Part shown: piece after piece, positions 42,270 through 52,129 of the stretch
How the letters are laid out: every line of letters begins with the position of its first letter
Numbering within the stretch: the stretch's first letter is position 1
Origin: Pseudomonas fluorescens
Lineage (GTDB): Bacteria; Pseudomonadota; Gammaproteobacteria; Pseudomonadales; Pseudomonadaceae
Length of the DNA: 64,000 nucleotides
Assembly: GCF_003732425.1 (NCBI RefSeq)
Contig: NZ_MOBX01000005.1
Location: forward strand, 124,001-188,000
Direction of reading: 5' to 3'
Program-made: the position numbers and the translations under genes
The notes under the pieces: generated by a model
Databases searched by the model: none
What the model was told of the DNA's origin: nothing
What the model saw: the letters and a program-made list of their open reading frames with translations, nothing else

Positions 42270-42448
42270 TGCTCCTTATTTTGAGTCATGGCGGTTGGCC
42301 ACAGGCGTTGGGCCGAATCGTAGCCGCGCCCTGAACGATGTGTCAATTTCAAGAATCGTCTTTAAATAGGCAAAAAACGTCTAAGAAACGTAATTTTTGC
42401 GCTGACTCCTTGCTGTTAAATGCCTGCAGCCAGTGAATCCAGTGCGTA

Positions 42449-43117
42449 TCACGCACAGCCGTCAATCGCACACAGTGCAGAGACTGCGCCTGGCTCATCG
42501 AGGACGATTGCCTGTTTCAACCAATCGGCAAATGCCTGCGGCTTGCCCAGCCACGGACTGATGTCGACCAACTGGAATGTCCCGTTCTGCTCCAGAGCCA
42601 GAGTCGGAAAACCCTGGCCGCCCAATTGGCCCAGAAACTGGCGACTGGCTTTTATATGCCCCTCGCTATCAACCGACTCCAGCGCAATGTGGAAATCGTC
42701 CTGCGCATAACCCATCTCCATCGCCAATGCCAACAGCACGGCTGAATCGGCAATGCGTCGCCCTTCTACATAGTGCGCCGTCTGCAACCGCCCCAGCAGG
42801 CGCAGACCGCCGCCGTCGATAGCTTCAGCCGCCATGACCGCAGCAATCGGTGGCGTTGAATCGAACACCGCTGAGTGATCACGCAGCAAACCTTCGAAAT
42901 AAGCCTCGCCAAAAGGCTGGCCGGTGTACTCGGCAATGCGTCGGTCGTGGGGCATGACGTAATTGCGCAGTTGCGGAGAAACACGTTGGCGATTGGCGCC
43001 ACTCATCATTCCCCCTGCATGGGCGATCACTTGCAACACTGCCTGCGCCGCTTCCACCAGCGGCTTGGCGCCATAACACCAGCCGCACAACGGGTCGTAG
43101 ATGTAATGAAGAATCAT
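42449..43117 (-). CDS. DsbA-family (FrnE-like) thiol oxidoreductase
   Basis: 222 residues, thioredoxin fold with helical insert, redox motif CGWC at residues 11-14 (YDPLCGWCYGA), and a late cis-Pro loop QGFPTLALEQ. No signal peptide is present, so it is cytosolic, as for FrnE-like members. It may act in disulfide or thiol chemistry or as a 2-hydroxychromene-isomerase-like protein. The substrate is unknown. Confidence 0.88.
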   Translation of the reverse strand: MILHYIYDPLCGWCYGAKPLVEAAQAVLQVIAHAGGMMSGANRQRVSPQLRNYVMPHDRRIAEYTGQPFGEAYFEGLLRDHSAVFDSTPPIAAVMAAEAIDGGGLRLLGRLQTAHYVEGRRIADSAVLLALAMEMGYAQDDFHIALESVDSEGHIKASRQFLGQLGGQGFPTLALEQNGTFQLVDISPWLGKPQAFADWLKQAIVLDEPGAVSALCAIDGCA

Positions 43118-43309
43118 GGGAACCGCTCCGGCAGAAAGTCAGGAAAATCGATGGCGGCAGATTAGTCCTCGCACCCTTGCGAAAAAACGCCGGAATGGCT
43201 CTCAGTCTGTTTCGTGAATCGGTCGAATGGGCGTTCATTCGGTTTGTGTAGAAGAGGACACAAATTGAAACAATCAGACAAAGGAACTTATAAGGAATAA
43301 TTAACGGAA

Positions 43310-43328
43310 GTAAATGCAAAGCATTACC
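43310..43328 (+). promoter_or_regulatory. Fur box upstream of the TonB receptor
   Basis: GTAAATGCAAAGCATTACC matches the 19-base Fur consensus at 13 positions by my count and lies 33 bases before ATG 43361. Iron repression of the receptor is expected. Confidence 0.65.
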
Positions 43329-43360
43329 ATTCGCGCGATCGAATTCTTCCACCCTTTCGG

Positions 43361-45466
43361 ATGCGCTTTTCAATGCCTGCCCCGTTCCGTCTTACGCCCG
43401 TCACCCTTGGGCTTTCTGCTTTTCTGTCCAGCGGTTTTGCCTACGCCGCGACCGAGCTCCCCGCCACCGCGATCAGCGCCGAAGCGCAAGCCGATGACCC
43501 GCGCGTGAAGCTGAGCAGCACCGCGACTCGTACCTCGACGCCCGTACGTTATGTGCCCCAGGCGATCGATTCGATCAAGACCTCAAACGTCGCCAACTAC
43601 GGCACCAATGATATCGGCGACGCCTTGAGCGGCATGCCCAACGTCAGCAGCAGCGCCGACACCCGCTTCGACAGCTTGCGCATCCGTGGCTTCGACGCGA
43701 GCAATGATTTCTATCTGGACGGCATCCGCGACGACAGCCAGTACAAGCGCGACCTGCACAACATCGAACGCGTCGAAGTGCTCAAAGGCCCAGCCGCTGT
43801 GCTTTACGGCCGTGGTAGTCAGGGCGGGATCATCAACCGCGTAAGCAAAATGCCCGAGTTCGGCCGGCGCTCGACCATCGAAGCTCAGGCTGGCAGCGAA
43901 GATTTGCGCAGTCTTTACGCTGACCTCAGCACCGACCCGAGCGAAAACATCAGCCTGCGCCTGAACATGGGCAACATGGATGAAAACAGCTTCCGCGACG
44001 GTGTCAGCGGCAATCGCCAATTGTTCGCTCCGTCGATGAGCTGGCAACTGACGCCGGATCTGAACTGGCTGGTGCAGTACGAATACAGCCGCTACAACCG
44101 CACCCCGGATCGCGGCATCCCCGGCGTCAACGGGCGCCCGGCGGATGTCGGTCGTGACACCACCTACGGCAACGATCACGATTTCATCGACGACAAGTCG
44201 CAATCGCTGCGTTCGAAACTCACTTACGAAATCAACGACAACTGGCAACTGCGCCAGACCCTTGGCGTGTTCAAGCTCGACAGCGATTTCGACAACACCT
44301 ACCTCACCGGTTACACGCCGACGACCAACAAGGTCACGCGCCAGCACTGGCAGCAGGACCTGACCACCCGCAACGTCTATAACAACGTTGAACTCGAGGG
44401 TGGATTCGATACCTTCGGCCTTGAACATCGCCTGCTGACCGGCATCGAGATCGGCAGCCAGCGCCGCGATCCGACACTGTATAACGCCGCCACCGGCAGA
44501 ACCCCGGGCGCGCAGCCGGTGCCATCGCTCGATCTCTATAACCCGAACCGCGATCTGCGCCACACCGGCAGCATGCAGCTCTCCAGCAGCAGCCACACCG
44601 AAGTCGAAAGTCGCGCAGTGTACGTACAAGATCAACTGCGCCTGAACGACCAATGGCAAGTGCTCGCCGGTCTGCGGTACGACACCTTCGATATCGAGTC
44701 GACCAACAAGCTGCGCAACATCTCCGAAGACCGCGACAGCCACAGCACCAGCCCGCGCGTCGGCCTGGTCTGGACGCCGTTGCAGAACCATTCGTTCTAC
44801 GCCTCGTGGTCGAAGACGTTTTCACCAGTGGGCGGCGGCTTGATCGGCATCACCCCGGGAGCGGCCGGTAACACCAACGATCTCAGTCCCGAGCTGACCA
44901 AGCAGAAAGAAATCGGCGTGAAGAGTGACTGGTTCGATGACCGTTTGAGCACCACGCTGGCGATCTATGACCTGGAACTCTACAACCGCCGCACCACCGA
45001 TCCAAACGACCCGACCCTGACGGTGATGTCCGGTTTGCAACGTTCGCGCGGGATTGAGTTGACGGCCACAGGTAACCTCGTCGGCAACTGGTACATGCGC
45101 GGTGGCGTTGGTATGCAGGACGCGAAGATCGAGAAGGACAACAACGGCCTGGAAGGCAAACGCATCAACAACGTTGCCAAGCACAACGGCAGTCTGTTCC
45201 TGACCTGGAAACCGGAGATGGGCTGGTACGGTGAAACCGGTCTGACCCTGGTCGGCCAACGTTATGCCGATAACGCCAACACCACCGTGCTGCCAGGTTA
45301 CGGTCGTTGGGATGCACTGGTCGGTTACCGCTTCAAGGATTGGGATTTGCGCGCGGCACTGAACAACATCACCGATCGCGAGTATTACGCGTCGGCGACC
45401 AGCCAGTATCAGATTCAACCGGGTGCGCCACGTAGCGTCGTAATGACCGGCACCTACAGCTTCTGA
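43361..45466 (+). CDS. TonB-dependent siderophore receptor
   Basis: 701 residues. A signal peptide (cleavage after AYA) is followed by a plug domain with PQAIDSIKT, NDIGDALSGMPNVSSS, SLRIRGFDASNDFYLDGIRDD and VEVLKGPAAVLYGRGSQGGIINRVSK. A 22-strand barrel follows, ending NNITDREYYAS and MTGTYSF. The plug resembles catecholate or Fiu-type receptors; no N-terminal signalling domain is present. ATG 43361 or 43373 are both possible starts. No siderophore biosynthesis gene is adjacent. Confidence 0.95.
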   Translation: MRFSMPAPFRLTPVTLGLSAFLSSGFAYAATELPATAISAEAQADDPRVKLSSTATRTSTPVRYVPQAIDSIKTSNVANYGTNDIGDALSGMPNVSSSADTRFDSLRIRGFDASNDFYLDGIRDDSQYKRDLHNIERVEVLKGPAAVLYGRGSQGGIINRVSKMPEFGRRSTIEAQAGSEDLRSLYADLSTDPSENISLRLNMGNMDENSFRDGVSGNRQLFAPSMSWQLTPDLNWLVQYEYSRYNRTPDRGIPGVNGRPADVGRDTTYGNDHDFIDDKSQSLRSKLTYEINDNWQLRQTLGVFKLDSDFDNTYLTGYTPTTNKVTRQHWQQDLTTRNVYNNVELEGGFDTFGLEHRLLTGIEIGSQRRDPTLYNAATGRTPGAQPVPSLDLYNPNRDLRHTGSMQLSSSSHTEVESRAVYVQDQLRLNDQWQVLAGLRYDTFDIESTNKLRNISEDRDSHSTSPRVGLVWTPLQNHSFYASWSKTFSPVGGGLIGITPGAAGNTNDLSPELTKQKEIGVKSDWFDDRLSTTLAIYDLELYNRRTTDPNDPTLTVMSGLQRSRGIELTATGNLVGNWYMRGGVGMQDAKIEKDNNGLEGKRINNVAKHNGSLFLTWKPEMGWYGETGLTLVGQRYADNANTTVLPGYGRWDALVGYRFKDWDLRAALNNITDREYYASATSQYQIQPGAPRSVVMTGTYSF

Positions 45467-45481
45467 TTTCACACACATCCT

Positions 45482-45571
45482 TGTGGGAGCGAGCCTGCTC
45501 GCGAAAGCGTCGGGTCAGTCGACATCGTCGTAACCTGATCCACCGCATTCGCGAGCAGGCTCGCTCCCACA
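45482..45571. repeat. REP inverted pair, family A
   Basis: Inverted GAGCGAGCCTGCTCGCGA units lie between the TonB receptor and a converging small gene. Confidence 0.93.
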
Positions 45572-45653
45572 TTGAATGGGTGTGTACAAAATAATCGTGC
45601 ATAAAAAAGCGCCGCCATCCCGGCAGCGCTTTTACCAATCCCTGTTGTTCTAC

Positions 45654-45866
45654 TTATCCTTCCATCACAGCCCACAACGCGTCCAGTTCGGCCTCGCTGA
45701 ACAGGTCAGCGGGGTAACGCTCGATCATCATCCGGCGCGGATCAGGTTCCCTGATCTGACGCGTTCCATTGGACTTTAACCAGTGCGCGACAATCTGGAG
45801 CGCTTCGCCGTTAACGGCCATGGGATGCGACGTCCGCTCGCTGACTACGTTCACTTCGGCGTTCAT
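45654..45866 (-). CDS. Small hypothetical protein
   Basis: 70 residues from ATG 45866, which has GGAGAGAG at good spacing; a longer frame to 45908 lacks one. Visible segments are GEALQIVAHWLKSNGTRQIREPDPRRMMIERYPADLFSEAELDALWAVMEG in sequence, with a conserved-looking acidic end. It appears to be a conserved Pseudomonas hypothetical. No function can be given. Confidence 0.65.
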   Translation of the reverse strand: MNAEVNVVSERTSHPMAVNGEALQIVAHWLKSNGTRQIREPDPRRMMIERYPADLFSEAELDALWAVMEG

Positions 45867-46008
45867 TTCAGCGCTCTCTCCCCGTTCGTGAGCGGCTACG
45901 TTATCCAAGGTTTATGACAGAACTGTTGAAGTTCTCCTCCCTCCCTAGCGCACGGGTGATGAATACAAGAGCTATGCCAATGTTTCTCAGTTGTCGACAA
46001 GCGGATAC

Positions 46009-46041
46009 AAAGAAGCCCGCCGTCCTGTCGGGCTGCGGGCC
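46009..46041 (-). terminator. Terminator after aguA
   Basis: Minus-strand GCCCGC pairs with GCGGGC (46015-46020 / 46035-46040) and is followed by TTCTTTG, about 70 bases past the aguA stop. Confidence 0.65.
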
Positions 46042-46112
46042 TCAGTTGATGCGTAGCGAGCTAATCATTACCCGGCCGATTTATTAATCAACTCAAGGTG
46101 TTACGACTCAAC

Positions 46113-47219
46113 TCACTCTTTGTGCGGCGCGGGTTGCTGCTGGGTAAGGCAGTGAATATTGCCGCCACCCAGTAACAGTTCGCGGCCCGGCACCATCACC
46201 ACTTCGTGCTGCGGGAACAGCTTCTGCAGAATCTCTTTCGCCGGGGCATCCATCGGATCGTCGAAGCTCGGCGCGATGATGCCGCCGTTGACGATCAGGA
46301 AGTTCACGTAGGAACCGGCCAGGCGCACAGACGGATTGCGCTCCTGCGTGCCGTCCACCGGATCGACCCCGGCACACTCTTCTTCGGTCGCATAGAGCGG
46401 CCCCGGAATCGGCATTTTGTGCACCGTGAACGGGCGACCCTTGGCGTCAGTGCTGCTTTGCAGGACTTTCATCGCGGCCTGGCAGCGCGGGTAGTTCGGA
46501 TCCTGCGGATCGTCGGTCCACGCCAGCAGCACTTCGCCCGGACGCACGTAGCAGCAGAAGTTATCCACATGGCCGTCGGTTTCGTCGTTGAACAAACCGT
46601 CCGGCAGCCAGATGATCTTATCCACAGACAGATTGGCGCGGAGCACCGCTTCGATTTCTGCGCGGCTCAGGTGCGGGTTGCGATTGCGGTTGAGCAGGCA
46701 CTCTTCGGTGGTGATCAACGTGCCTTCGCCGTCGACGTGAATCGAACCACCTTCGAGCACAAAACCTTCGGTGCGGTAACGCGGGCTGCGCTCGATCTCG
46801 AGGATCTTGCCACCGACCTGCGAATCGCGATTCCACGGCGAATACAAACCGCCGTCGAAACCGCCCCAGGCGTTGAAGTCCCAGTTCACACCGCGCACTT
46901 CACCGCTGTTGTTGATGACAAAAGTCGGGCCGCTGTCGCGTACCCAAGCGTCATCGCTGGACATCTCGACCACGCGGATATTCGGCACGTCAAGGCGTGC
47001 GCGGGCGTTTTCGTATTGGCCGGCGGACACCGCCACGGTCACCGGTTCGAAACGTGCGATGGCTTTGGCCACTGCTGCGTGCGCGGCTTGCGCCGGTTTG
47101 CCGCCCAGACGCCAGTTGTCCGGGCGCTCGGGCCAGATCATCCAGGTCTGCGTCTGCGGCGCCCACTCGGCCGGCATGTGAAAGCCGTCGGCGCGCGGGG
47201 TACTTTTCAAGGTGGTCAT
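46113..47219 (-). CDS. aguA: Agmatine deiminase
   Basis: 368 residues; hydrolyses agmatine to N-carbamoylputrescine and ammonia. Peptidylarginine-deiminase-fold motifs: [55 protein letters not shown] and the nucleophile C357 in [13 protein letters not shown]. It follows aguB by five bases (aguB-aguA on the minus strand). Confidence 0.98.
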   Translation of the reverse strand: MTTLKSTPRADGFHMPAEWAPQTQTWMIWPERPDNWRLGGKPAQAAHAAVAKAIARFEPVTVAVSAGQYENARARLDVPNIRVVEMSSDDAWVRDSGPTFVINNSGEVRGVNWDFNAWGGFDGGLYSPWNRDSQVGGKILEIERSPRYRTEGFVLEGGSIHVDGEGTLITTEECLLNRNRNPHLSRAEIEAVLRANLSVDKIIWLPDGLFNDETDGHVDNFCCYVRPGEVLLAWTDDPQDPNYPRCQAAMKVLQSSTDAKGRPFTVHKMPIPGPLYATEEECAGVDPVDGTQERNPSVRLAGSYVNFLIVNGGIIAPSFDDPMDAPAKEILQKLFPQHEVVMVPGRELLLGGGNIHCLTQQQPAPHKE

Positions 47220-47224
47220 CGGGA

Positions 47225-48103
47225 TCAGGACTCCAGGGAACCGTCGAGGGTTTTCAACGCGCCGTACAGGTTTGGACGGCGGTCACGGAATGAACCCCAC
47301 GCGCTGCGAATGTGTTCGAGCTCGTCGAGGTTGAAAGTGTGCACAAGAATACCTTCTTCGGTTTTATTCAGCTCCTGCACTTTTTCGCCAAACTGGTTGG
47401 CGATGAACGAAGAGCCGTAGAACGTAATGTCGTAGCCGTCCTGCTCTTCGTTGCCGATGCGGTTACTGGCGATCAACGGCATCAGGTTGGCGCCGGCATG
47501 ACCCTGTTGCACGCGCTGCCAGTGATCGCGCGACGAGATGGTTTTGTCGTGCGGCTCACTGCCGATTGCGGTCGGGTAAAACAGAATCTCCGCGCCTTGC
47601 AACGCCATGCTCCGTGCGGCTTCCGGAAACCACTGATCCCAGCAGATGCCCACGCCGATCTTCGCGTAACGGGTGTTCCACACTTTGAAACCGGTGTCGC
47701 CCGGGTTGAAGTAATACTTCTCGTGGTAGCCCGGGCCGTCCGGGATGTGGCTTTTACGATAAATCCCGAGGTTGCTGCCGTCGGCGTCGATGATCGCGAT
47801 GCTGTTGAAGCGCGCGCGGCCGGCCAGCTCGTAGAAGCTGATCGGCAGCACCACTTGCAGCTCTTTGGCAATTTTCTGGAAATGTTTGATCGCGACGTTT
47901 TCTTCCACCGTCGTCGCCAGTTGCAGGTAGTCCGGGTTCGGCTTCTGGCAGAAGTACGGCGCCTCGAACAGCTCCTGGATCAGGATGATCTGCGCGCCTT
48001 TGGCAGCGGCTTCGCGCACCAGCTTTTCAGCGATTTCGAGGTTGGCTTGCAGATCCCAGGAACAGGCCATCTGAGTGGCGGCAACGGTAACGATACGGCT
48101 CAT
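47225..48103 (-). CDS. aguB: N-carbamoylputrescine amidase
   Basis: A 292-residue nitrilase-superfamily amidase converting N-carbamoylputrescine to putrescine. Catalytic triad E44 ([11 protein letters not shown]), K117 ([12 protein letters not shown]) and C154 ([12 protein letters not shown]) is visible. With aguA it forms the two-step agmatine-to-putrescine route. It starts upstream of aguA and is followed on the other side by a REP element. Confidence 0.97.
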   Translation of the reverse strand: MSRIVTVAATQMACSWDLQANLEIAEKLVREAAAKGAQIILIQELFEAPYFCQKPNPDYLQLATTVEENVAIKHFQKIAKELQVVLPISFYELAGRARFNSIAIIDADGSNLGIYRKSHIPDGPGYHEKYYFNPGDTGFKVWNTRYAKIGVGICWDQWFPEAARSMALQGAEILFYPTAIGSEPHDKTISSRDHWQRVQQGHAGANLMPLIASNRIGNEEQDGYDITFYGSSFIANQFGEKVQELNKTEEGILVHTFNLDELEHIRSAWGSFRDRRPNLYGALKTLDGSLES

Positions 48104-48300
48104 GAATCATCTCCGGGCAGTTGCTTTGACGGCCGGAAATTCGGCCGAAAAGAAAACGCGCGCACCGGTCATGAGATCGCCATGCCGGAGCAATGGCGAC
48201 TTTATAGCCGATAAATATCGGCTTTAGAAGCTTGTTAAATGCCTTTCGTCTAAATAAACCCAATAAAAGCCGATACAAATCGAACTATCGACGCAATCCA

Positions 48301-48383
48301 GTAGGAGCTGCCGAAGGCTGCGATCTTTTGATCTTGATTTTAAAAAGCAGAATCACAAGATCGCAGCCTTCGACAGCACCTAC
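48301..48383. repeat. REP inverted pair, family B (GTAGGAGCTGCCGAAGGCTG)
   Basis: Inverted copies of GTAGGAGCTGCCGAAGGCTGCGATCTT flank a 30-base AT-rich centre. This family occurs only here in the window. Confidence 0.9.
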
Positions 48384-48395
48384 ACGGGATCAGCG

Positions 48396-51308
48396 CTACA
48401 GGCCCTCGGTGAGAACCTGGTCGAGCATGTCGACAAAGAAATCCACACTCTGACGCGATGTCACCATCGGCGGTTTGATCTTGAGAATGTTCAGATCATC
48501 GCCAGTCGGCTGCATGAAAATCCCCAACTCACGCAAGCGATCACACAGCAACACCGTCTCCTCGGTCGCCGGCTCCAGCGTCTCGCGATTGCGGATCAGC
48601 TCAAGCCCCAGATAGAACCCGGACCCGTGCACGGCGCCCACCAACGGATGTTTATCGATCAACGCTTCAAGCCGCGCCTTGAAGTGGCCGCCGACCACCT
48701 GCGCGTTCTCCCAGAGTTTTTCTTCTTCCATGACATCCAGCACCGCCATGCCGATCTGGCAGCTCACCGGACTGCCGCCCGCCGACGAGAAGAAGTAGCC
48801 CTCGGCCTCCAGCGCCTCGGCAATTTCCCGCCGAGTGATGACCGCGCCCAGCGGCTGACCGTTACCCATGCCCTTGGCCATACAGATGATGTCCGGCACC
48901 ACGCCCTGCTCTTCAAAGCCCCAGAAGAAGTGGCCCATGCGCCCGTAACCGACCTGCACTTCGTCGGCGATGCACACGCCGCCCTGCGCGCGTACAAGCG
49001 CATACACCTGCTGCAGATACCCCGGCGGCAGCGAGATGCCGCCGGCATTGCCATACACCGGTTCGCAGATGAACCCGGCCAGTTGGCGCTTCTGCTCGGC
49101 GAGTTGTGCCAGGTGATGTTCAACACTGCGCACGTAATCCGGCGCCGAATCGAGACCGCGGAATTCACCGCGATAAGTGTTCGGCGCAGGTACCGGATGC
49201 ACCCAGTCCGGGCGGCTTTCCAGGGCTTTCGGGTTGTCGGCGATCGACGTCGATACCGCATCGGCGCCGACCGTCCAGCCGTGATAGGCCTCAAGCACAC
49301 TGATCAGGTCACGACCGCCGCTGTAGGCCCAGGCCAGACGAATCGCCAGATCATTGGCCTCGCTGCCGCTGTTGACCAGAAACACCCGATCCATGCCTTC
49401 CGGCGCCAGTTTCAGCAGGCGTTCGGAAAACTCGGCAACCGCCGCATAGTTGAACCGCGAGTTGGTGTTGAGCAGCGACCACTGACGCGCCGCGACCGCC
49501 GCCATGCGCGGGTGGCCGTGACCGAGCACGGCAACGTTGTTGAGCATGTCCAGATAGGAGCGGCCCTGCATGTCGATCAGGTGATTGCGCCAGCCACGTT
49601 CAATGCGCGGCGGGTCGACGTAGTAGTGTTTTTGCGTGCGGGCGAAACTGGCATCGCGGCGTTCGAGCAGGGTTTTCGCGTCCAGTTCCGGCTCGGCATC
49701 GCAGGCCAGCCCTAACAACGCCGCCGGCGAAGGGCACAGTGCCTGCCACGCCGCGGCTTGCACCGGGGTACAAAACAACGGCGCATTGAGCTGTGCGCCA
49801 CGGCACAACTGCACCCGTAACGGGCCGCTCACCGCGCCCAGCACCTGGCCTTTGACCAGCGCCGCGCCACTGTGCAGCGAAGGTGTCACGCCCCACAGCC
49901 GCACGCTGAGTTGCGGGCCATCGAGTTGCAGCACACCGTCTGCTGGCTGATGCACGACGCCAGCGAACGGCGCCTCCACGGCGGTGCCATCGGGCACGCG
50001 CAATTCCACGTGCAGCGGGAAGGTGTCCGGTTCAACGGCACTGTCGGGGCGAGTGCGCGACAAACGGTACTGACCATAACGGCTTGCCGCCAAACCATGG
50101 GCCGCCGCCGCTTCGCTCAACAGGTGCTGATCGATGCCTGCCTGTTCCCAATTGCCGGCCTCGAAATGCGGACTCAGGACACCCAGATCAATCAACGCAA
50201 ATTCACGCCCGACCAGACCGGGTAGCAAGGGCGCAAAACCTTCGCTGTCGATTGCCGGCAATGCGTGACCGACGGCAGTGAGGATCGCCGCTTCCATCAG
50301 TGCCTGTGGCACCGAAGTGGCCACGCGGAAGATTTCCCACTCATGGCTGAGGTTGTCACGGCTATAGGTATTCGCAGGGTCGATGCTGACCTGTTGCTCG
50401 CCGCTGAGTACCAGCACGGCCGCGCGCGCGACGATCAAGGGCCACAGCGCTTGCAACTCCTCATGTTGCAGCGGGTTGACCGCGTGATAGGCCTGCACCG
50501 CCGGCAGGATGACAAACGGATCGCCACCGGCGTGATGCAGCAACGCCGCACAGGTCACCGACAGATCGGTGATGCGCCAGGTGCGCACCAGATCGCCAAA
50601 GTCGATCACGCCCTGCAACTGCCAGTGACGCTGGGCGTCGCGCGCCCAAACGGCGTTGTCATCGGTGATGTCCATGTGGATCGCCTGCACCGGCAGCTTG
50701 TCCAGCAACGGCTGCAAACGGCGCTCGGTCTGCTCCGCCGCATCGGCAATCAATGTGCGCTGCTGCTCGTCCTTGATCACTGGCAGCAGATGGCTGATCA
50801 GTGCGCTGGCGTGGCGTGCATCCCACTGCAACGTGCGCTCGAGGCCCGGATGGTCGAACCCGGCCAGCGCCAGATCCATCTCACCGCAGAGCCGGCCAAA
50901 CCCCGCCACCACATCGCGCCCCAAATGATCGAGATGCGTGAGCGGCTGGCCCTCGATGTAATCCAGCAGGCGTACATGGACGGCTTCGCCGCCGACCTCG
51001 AGTGACAGCAGATCTTCGCCATTATTGGCCGCTATCACCCGCGGCACCGTCACCGCCGAGTGCTCGGCCAGATACTTGAGCCCGGCATGCTGGGCTTGCA
51101 GCTCCACCAGAGCGTAATCGCCACGGCAGATTTTCAGCACGAACCGACCGCGCGGGCTGTCGACGCGGTAATTGAGATCCTGCTGGCTGCCAAGGGCCTG
51201 CAACGTGCCACTGAGTCCGTAATGCTCCGCCAGCCATTGCCGGGCCTGCTCTGCAGACACCTGCGGGCTGGGCAAACTGGCGCGATGAATCAACGTGGCG
51301 AGCGGCAT
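48396..51308 (-). CDS. Kinase-like/class III aminotransferase fusion protein
   Basis: 970 residues in three parts. About 1-345: aminoglycoside-phosphotransferase (choline kinase-like) fold with NYRVDSPRGRFVLKICR, HMDITDDNAVWA (catalytic loop HxDxxxxN) and VIDFGDLVRTW. About 430-540: a small biotinyl/M23-like beta domain (APFAGVVHQP). About 570-970: class III PLP aminotransferase with FLVNSGSEANDLAIRLAW, ADEVQVGYGRMG and the PLP Lys in CMAKGMGNGQPLG. The last part resembles ethanolamine-phosphate lyase/AGXT2-like enzymes. Phosphorylation of an amino alcohol or amine followed by PLP chemistry is a reasonable model. RBS AGGGG precedes ATG 51308. Confidence 0.92.
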   Translation of the reverse strand: MPLATLIHRASLPSPQVSAEQARQWLAEHYGLSGTLQALGSQQDLNYRVDSPRGRFVLKICRGDYALVELQAQHAGLKYLAEHSAVTVPRVIAANNGEDLLSLEVGGEAVHVRLLDYIEGQPLTHLDHLGRDVVAGFGRLCGEMDLALAGFDHPGLERTLQWDARHASALISHLLPVIKDEQQRTLIADAAEQTERRLQPLLDKLPVQAIHMDITDDNAVWARDAQRHWQLQGVIDFGDLVRTWRITDLSVTCAALLHHAGGDPFVILPAVQAYHAVNPLQHEELQALWPLIVARAAVLVLSGEQQVSIDPANTYSRDNLSHEWEIFRVATSVPQALMEAAILTAVGHALPAIDSEGFAPLLPGLVGREFALIDLGVLSPHFEAGNWEQAGIDQHLLSEAAAAHGLAASRYGQYRLSRTRPDSAVEPDTFPLHVELRVPDGTAVEAPFAGVVHQPADGVLQLDGPQLSVRLWGVTPSLHSGAALVKGQVLGAVSGPLRVQLCRGAQLNAPLFCTPVQAAAWQALCPSPAALLGLACDAEPELDAKTLLERRDASFARTQKHYYVDPPRIERGWRNHLIDMQGRSYLDMLNNVAVLGHGHPRMAAVAARQWSLLNTNSRFNYAAVAEFSERLLKLAPEGMDRVFLVNSGSEANDLAIRLAWAYSGGRDLISVLEAYHGWTVGADAVSTSIADNPKALESRPDWVHPVPAPNTYRGEFRGLDSAPDYVRSVEHHLAQLAEQKRQLAGFICEPVYGNAGGISLPPGYLQQVYALVRAQGGVCIADEVQVGYGRMGHFFWGFEEQGVVPDIICMAKGMGNGQPLGAVITRREIAEALEAEGYFFSSAGGSPVSCQIGMAVLDVMEEEKLWENAQVVGGHFKARLEALIDKHPLVGAVHGSGFYLGLELIRNRETLEPATEETVLLCDRLRELGIFMQPTGDDLNILKIKPPMVTSRQSVDFFVDMLDQVLTEGL

Positions 51309-51521
51309 GAAACGACCCCTGAAATTTTATTAGGCGCCTATATCGCCATTGCTTTTGGCGAGACGCAACCCCTTATATCAACTCCCGACCGGACCAAGGG
51401 CACAACAATGTGCCGGCAACGTCCACACTAACTTTTCCTAGAGCAATTTCAGATTGCGTTTGAACACTTCACTGTTCAACCTGCCCCCTTAAACGTTATC
51501 CGCACGGAAGCAATCAGCAAA

Positions 51522-52046
51522 ATGTCCCAGCGCCGCCTCGCCCTCTCCAACAAAAAAGTCCGCAATATCCCTCGTCGTCTACGCGCGTTAGCCGCTTGGG
51601 CTGCTGACTTCGAAGGTTACTTTCCGGCCGACCTCACCGAGGAGGAAAAATACAGCAATTGGAAAATCCCGATTCACATGTCGATGGTCCAAGGAAAACA
51701 AGCAACCGCGGATCTGCGTCGGCAGTGCGCGCAGCACTTGATCAACGCGGCGCAGCATCTGCGTATGTCCCGACCGGAAAATGCTATCGATTGTAGAGTG
51801 GTCGCCGCCATCTCCTTGCCAGGAATGTTTTCCAGCGAAATATGCATCTATACCGACATGGAATATCACCGAAGTCATATCCCTCCTGCTGATAGTGAAT
51901 ACGTCGAAACCGGTAAAAGCCTGGCCCAGGATTGGGAACTCGTTTTACCGCCGGGCATTGGAGAGAGAGGCCTGAGCTATATAGTTGAAGATTCCGATGG
52001 CCAGACCTATGAGGAACAACGCTGGTATTTTGGCGAGGTCGATTGA
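51522..52046 (+). CDS. DUF3916-like protein
   Basis: 174 residues with a basic start (SNKKVRNIPRRLRALAAWAADFEGYFP), then LTEEEKYSNWKIPIHMSMVQG, a helix TADLRRQCAQHLINAAQHL and a late SSEICIYTDMEYHRSH. The N-IPRR-x-R-x-L-x-xW start matches DUF3916 as I know it. Such proteins often occur as lone accessory genes; the function is unknown. Base use is somewhat more AT-rich than in the neighbours. It stands between the fusion aminotransferase and rmlC. Confidence 0.65.
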   Translation: MSQRRLALSNKKVRNIPRRLRALAAWAADFEGYFPADLTEEEKYSNWKIPIHMSMVQGKQATADLRRQCAQHLINAAQHLRMSRPENAIDCRVVAAISLPGMFSSEICIYTDMEYHRSHIPPADSEYVETGKSLAQDWELVLPPGIGERGLSYIVEDSDGQTYEEQRWYFGEVD

Positions 52047-52129
52047 ATCGCCTCTTACAGTCTGCACTCGCGCTAAATGGCCGTTTGCGCAAGAATGTCG
52101 ACCATTCACACCTGCCTATGGAACTCCCC

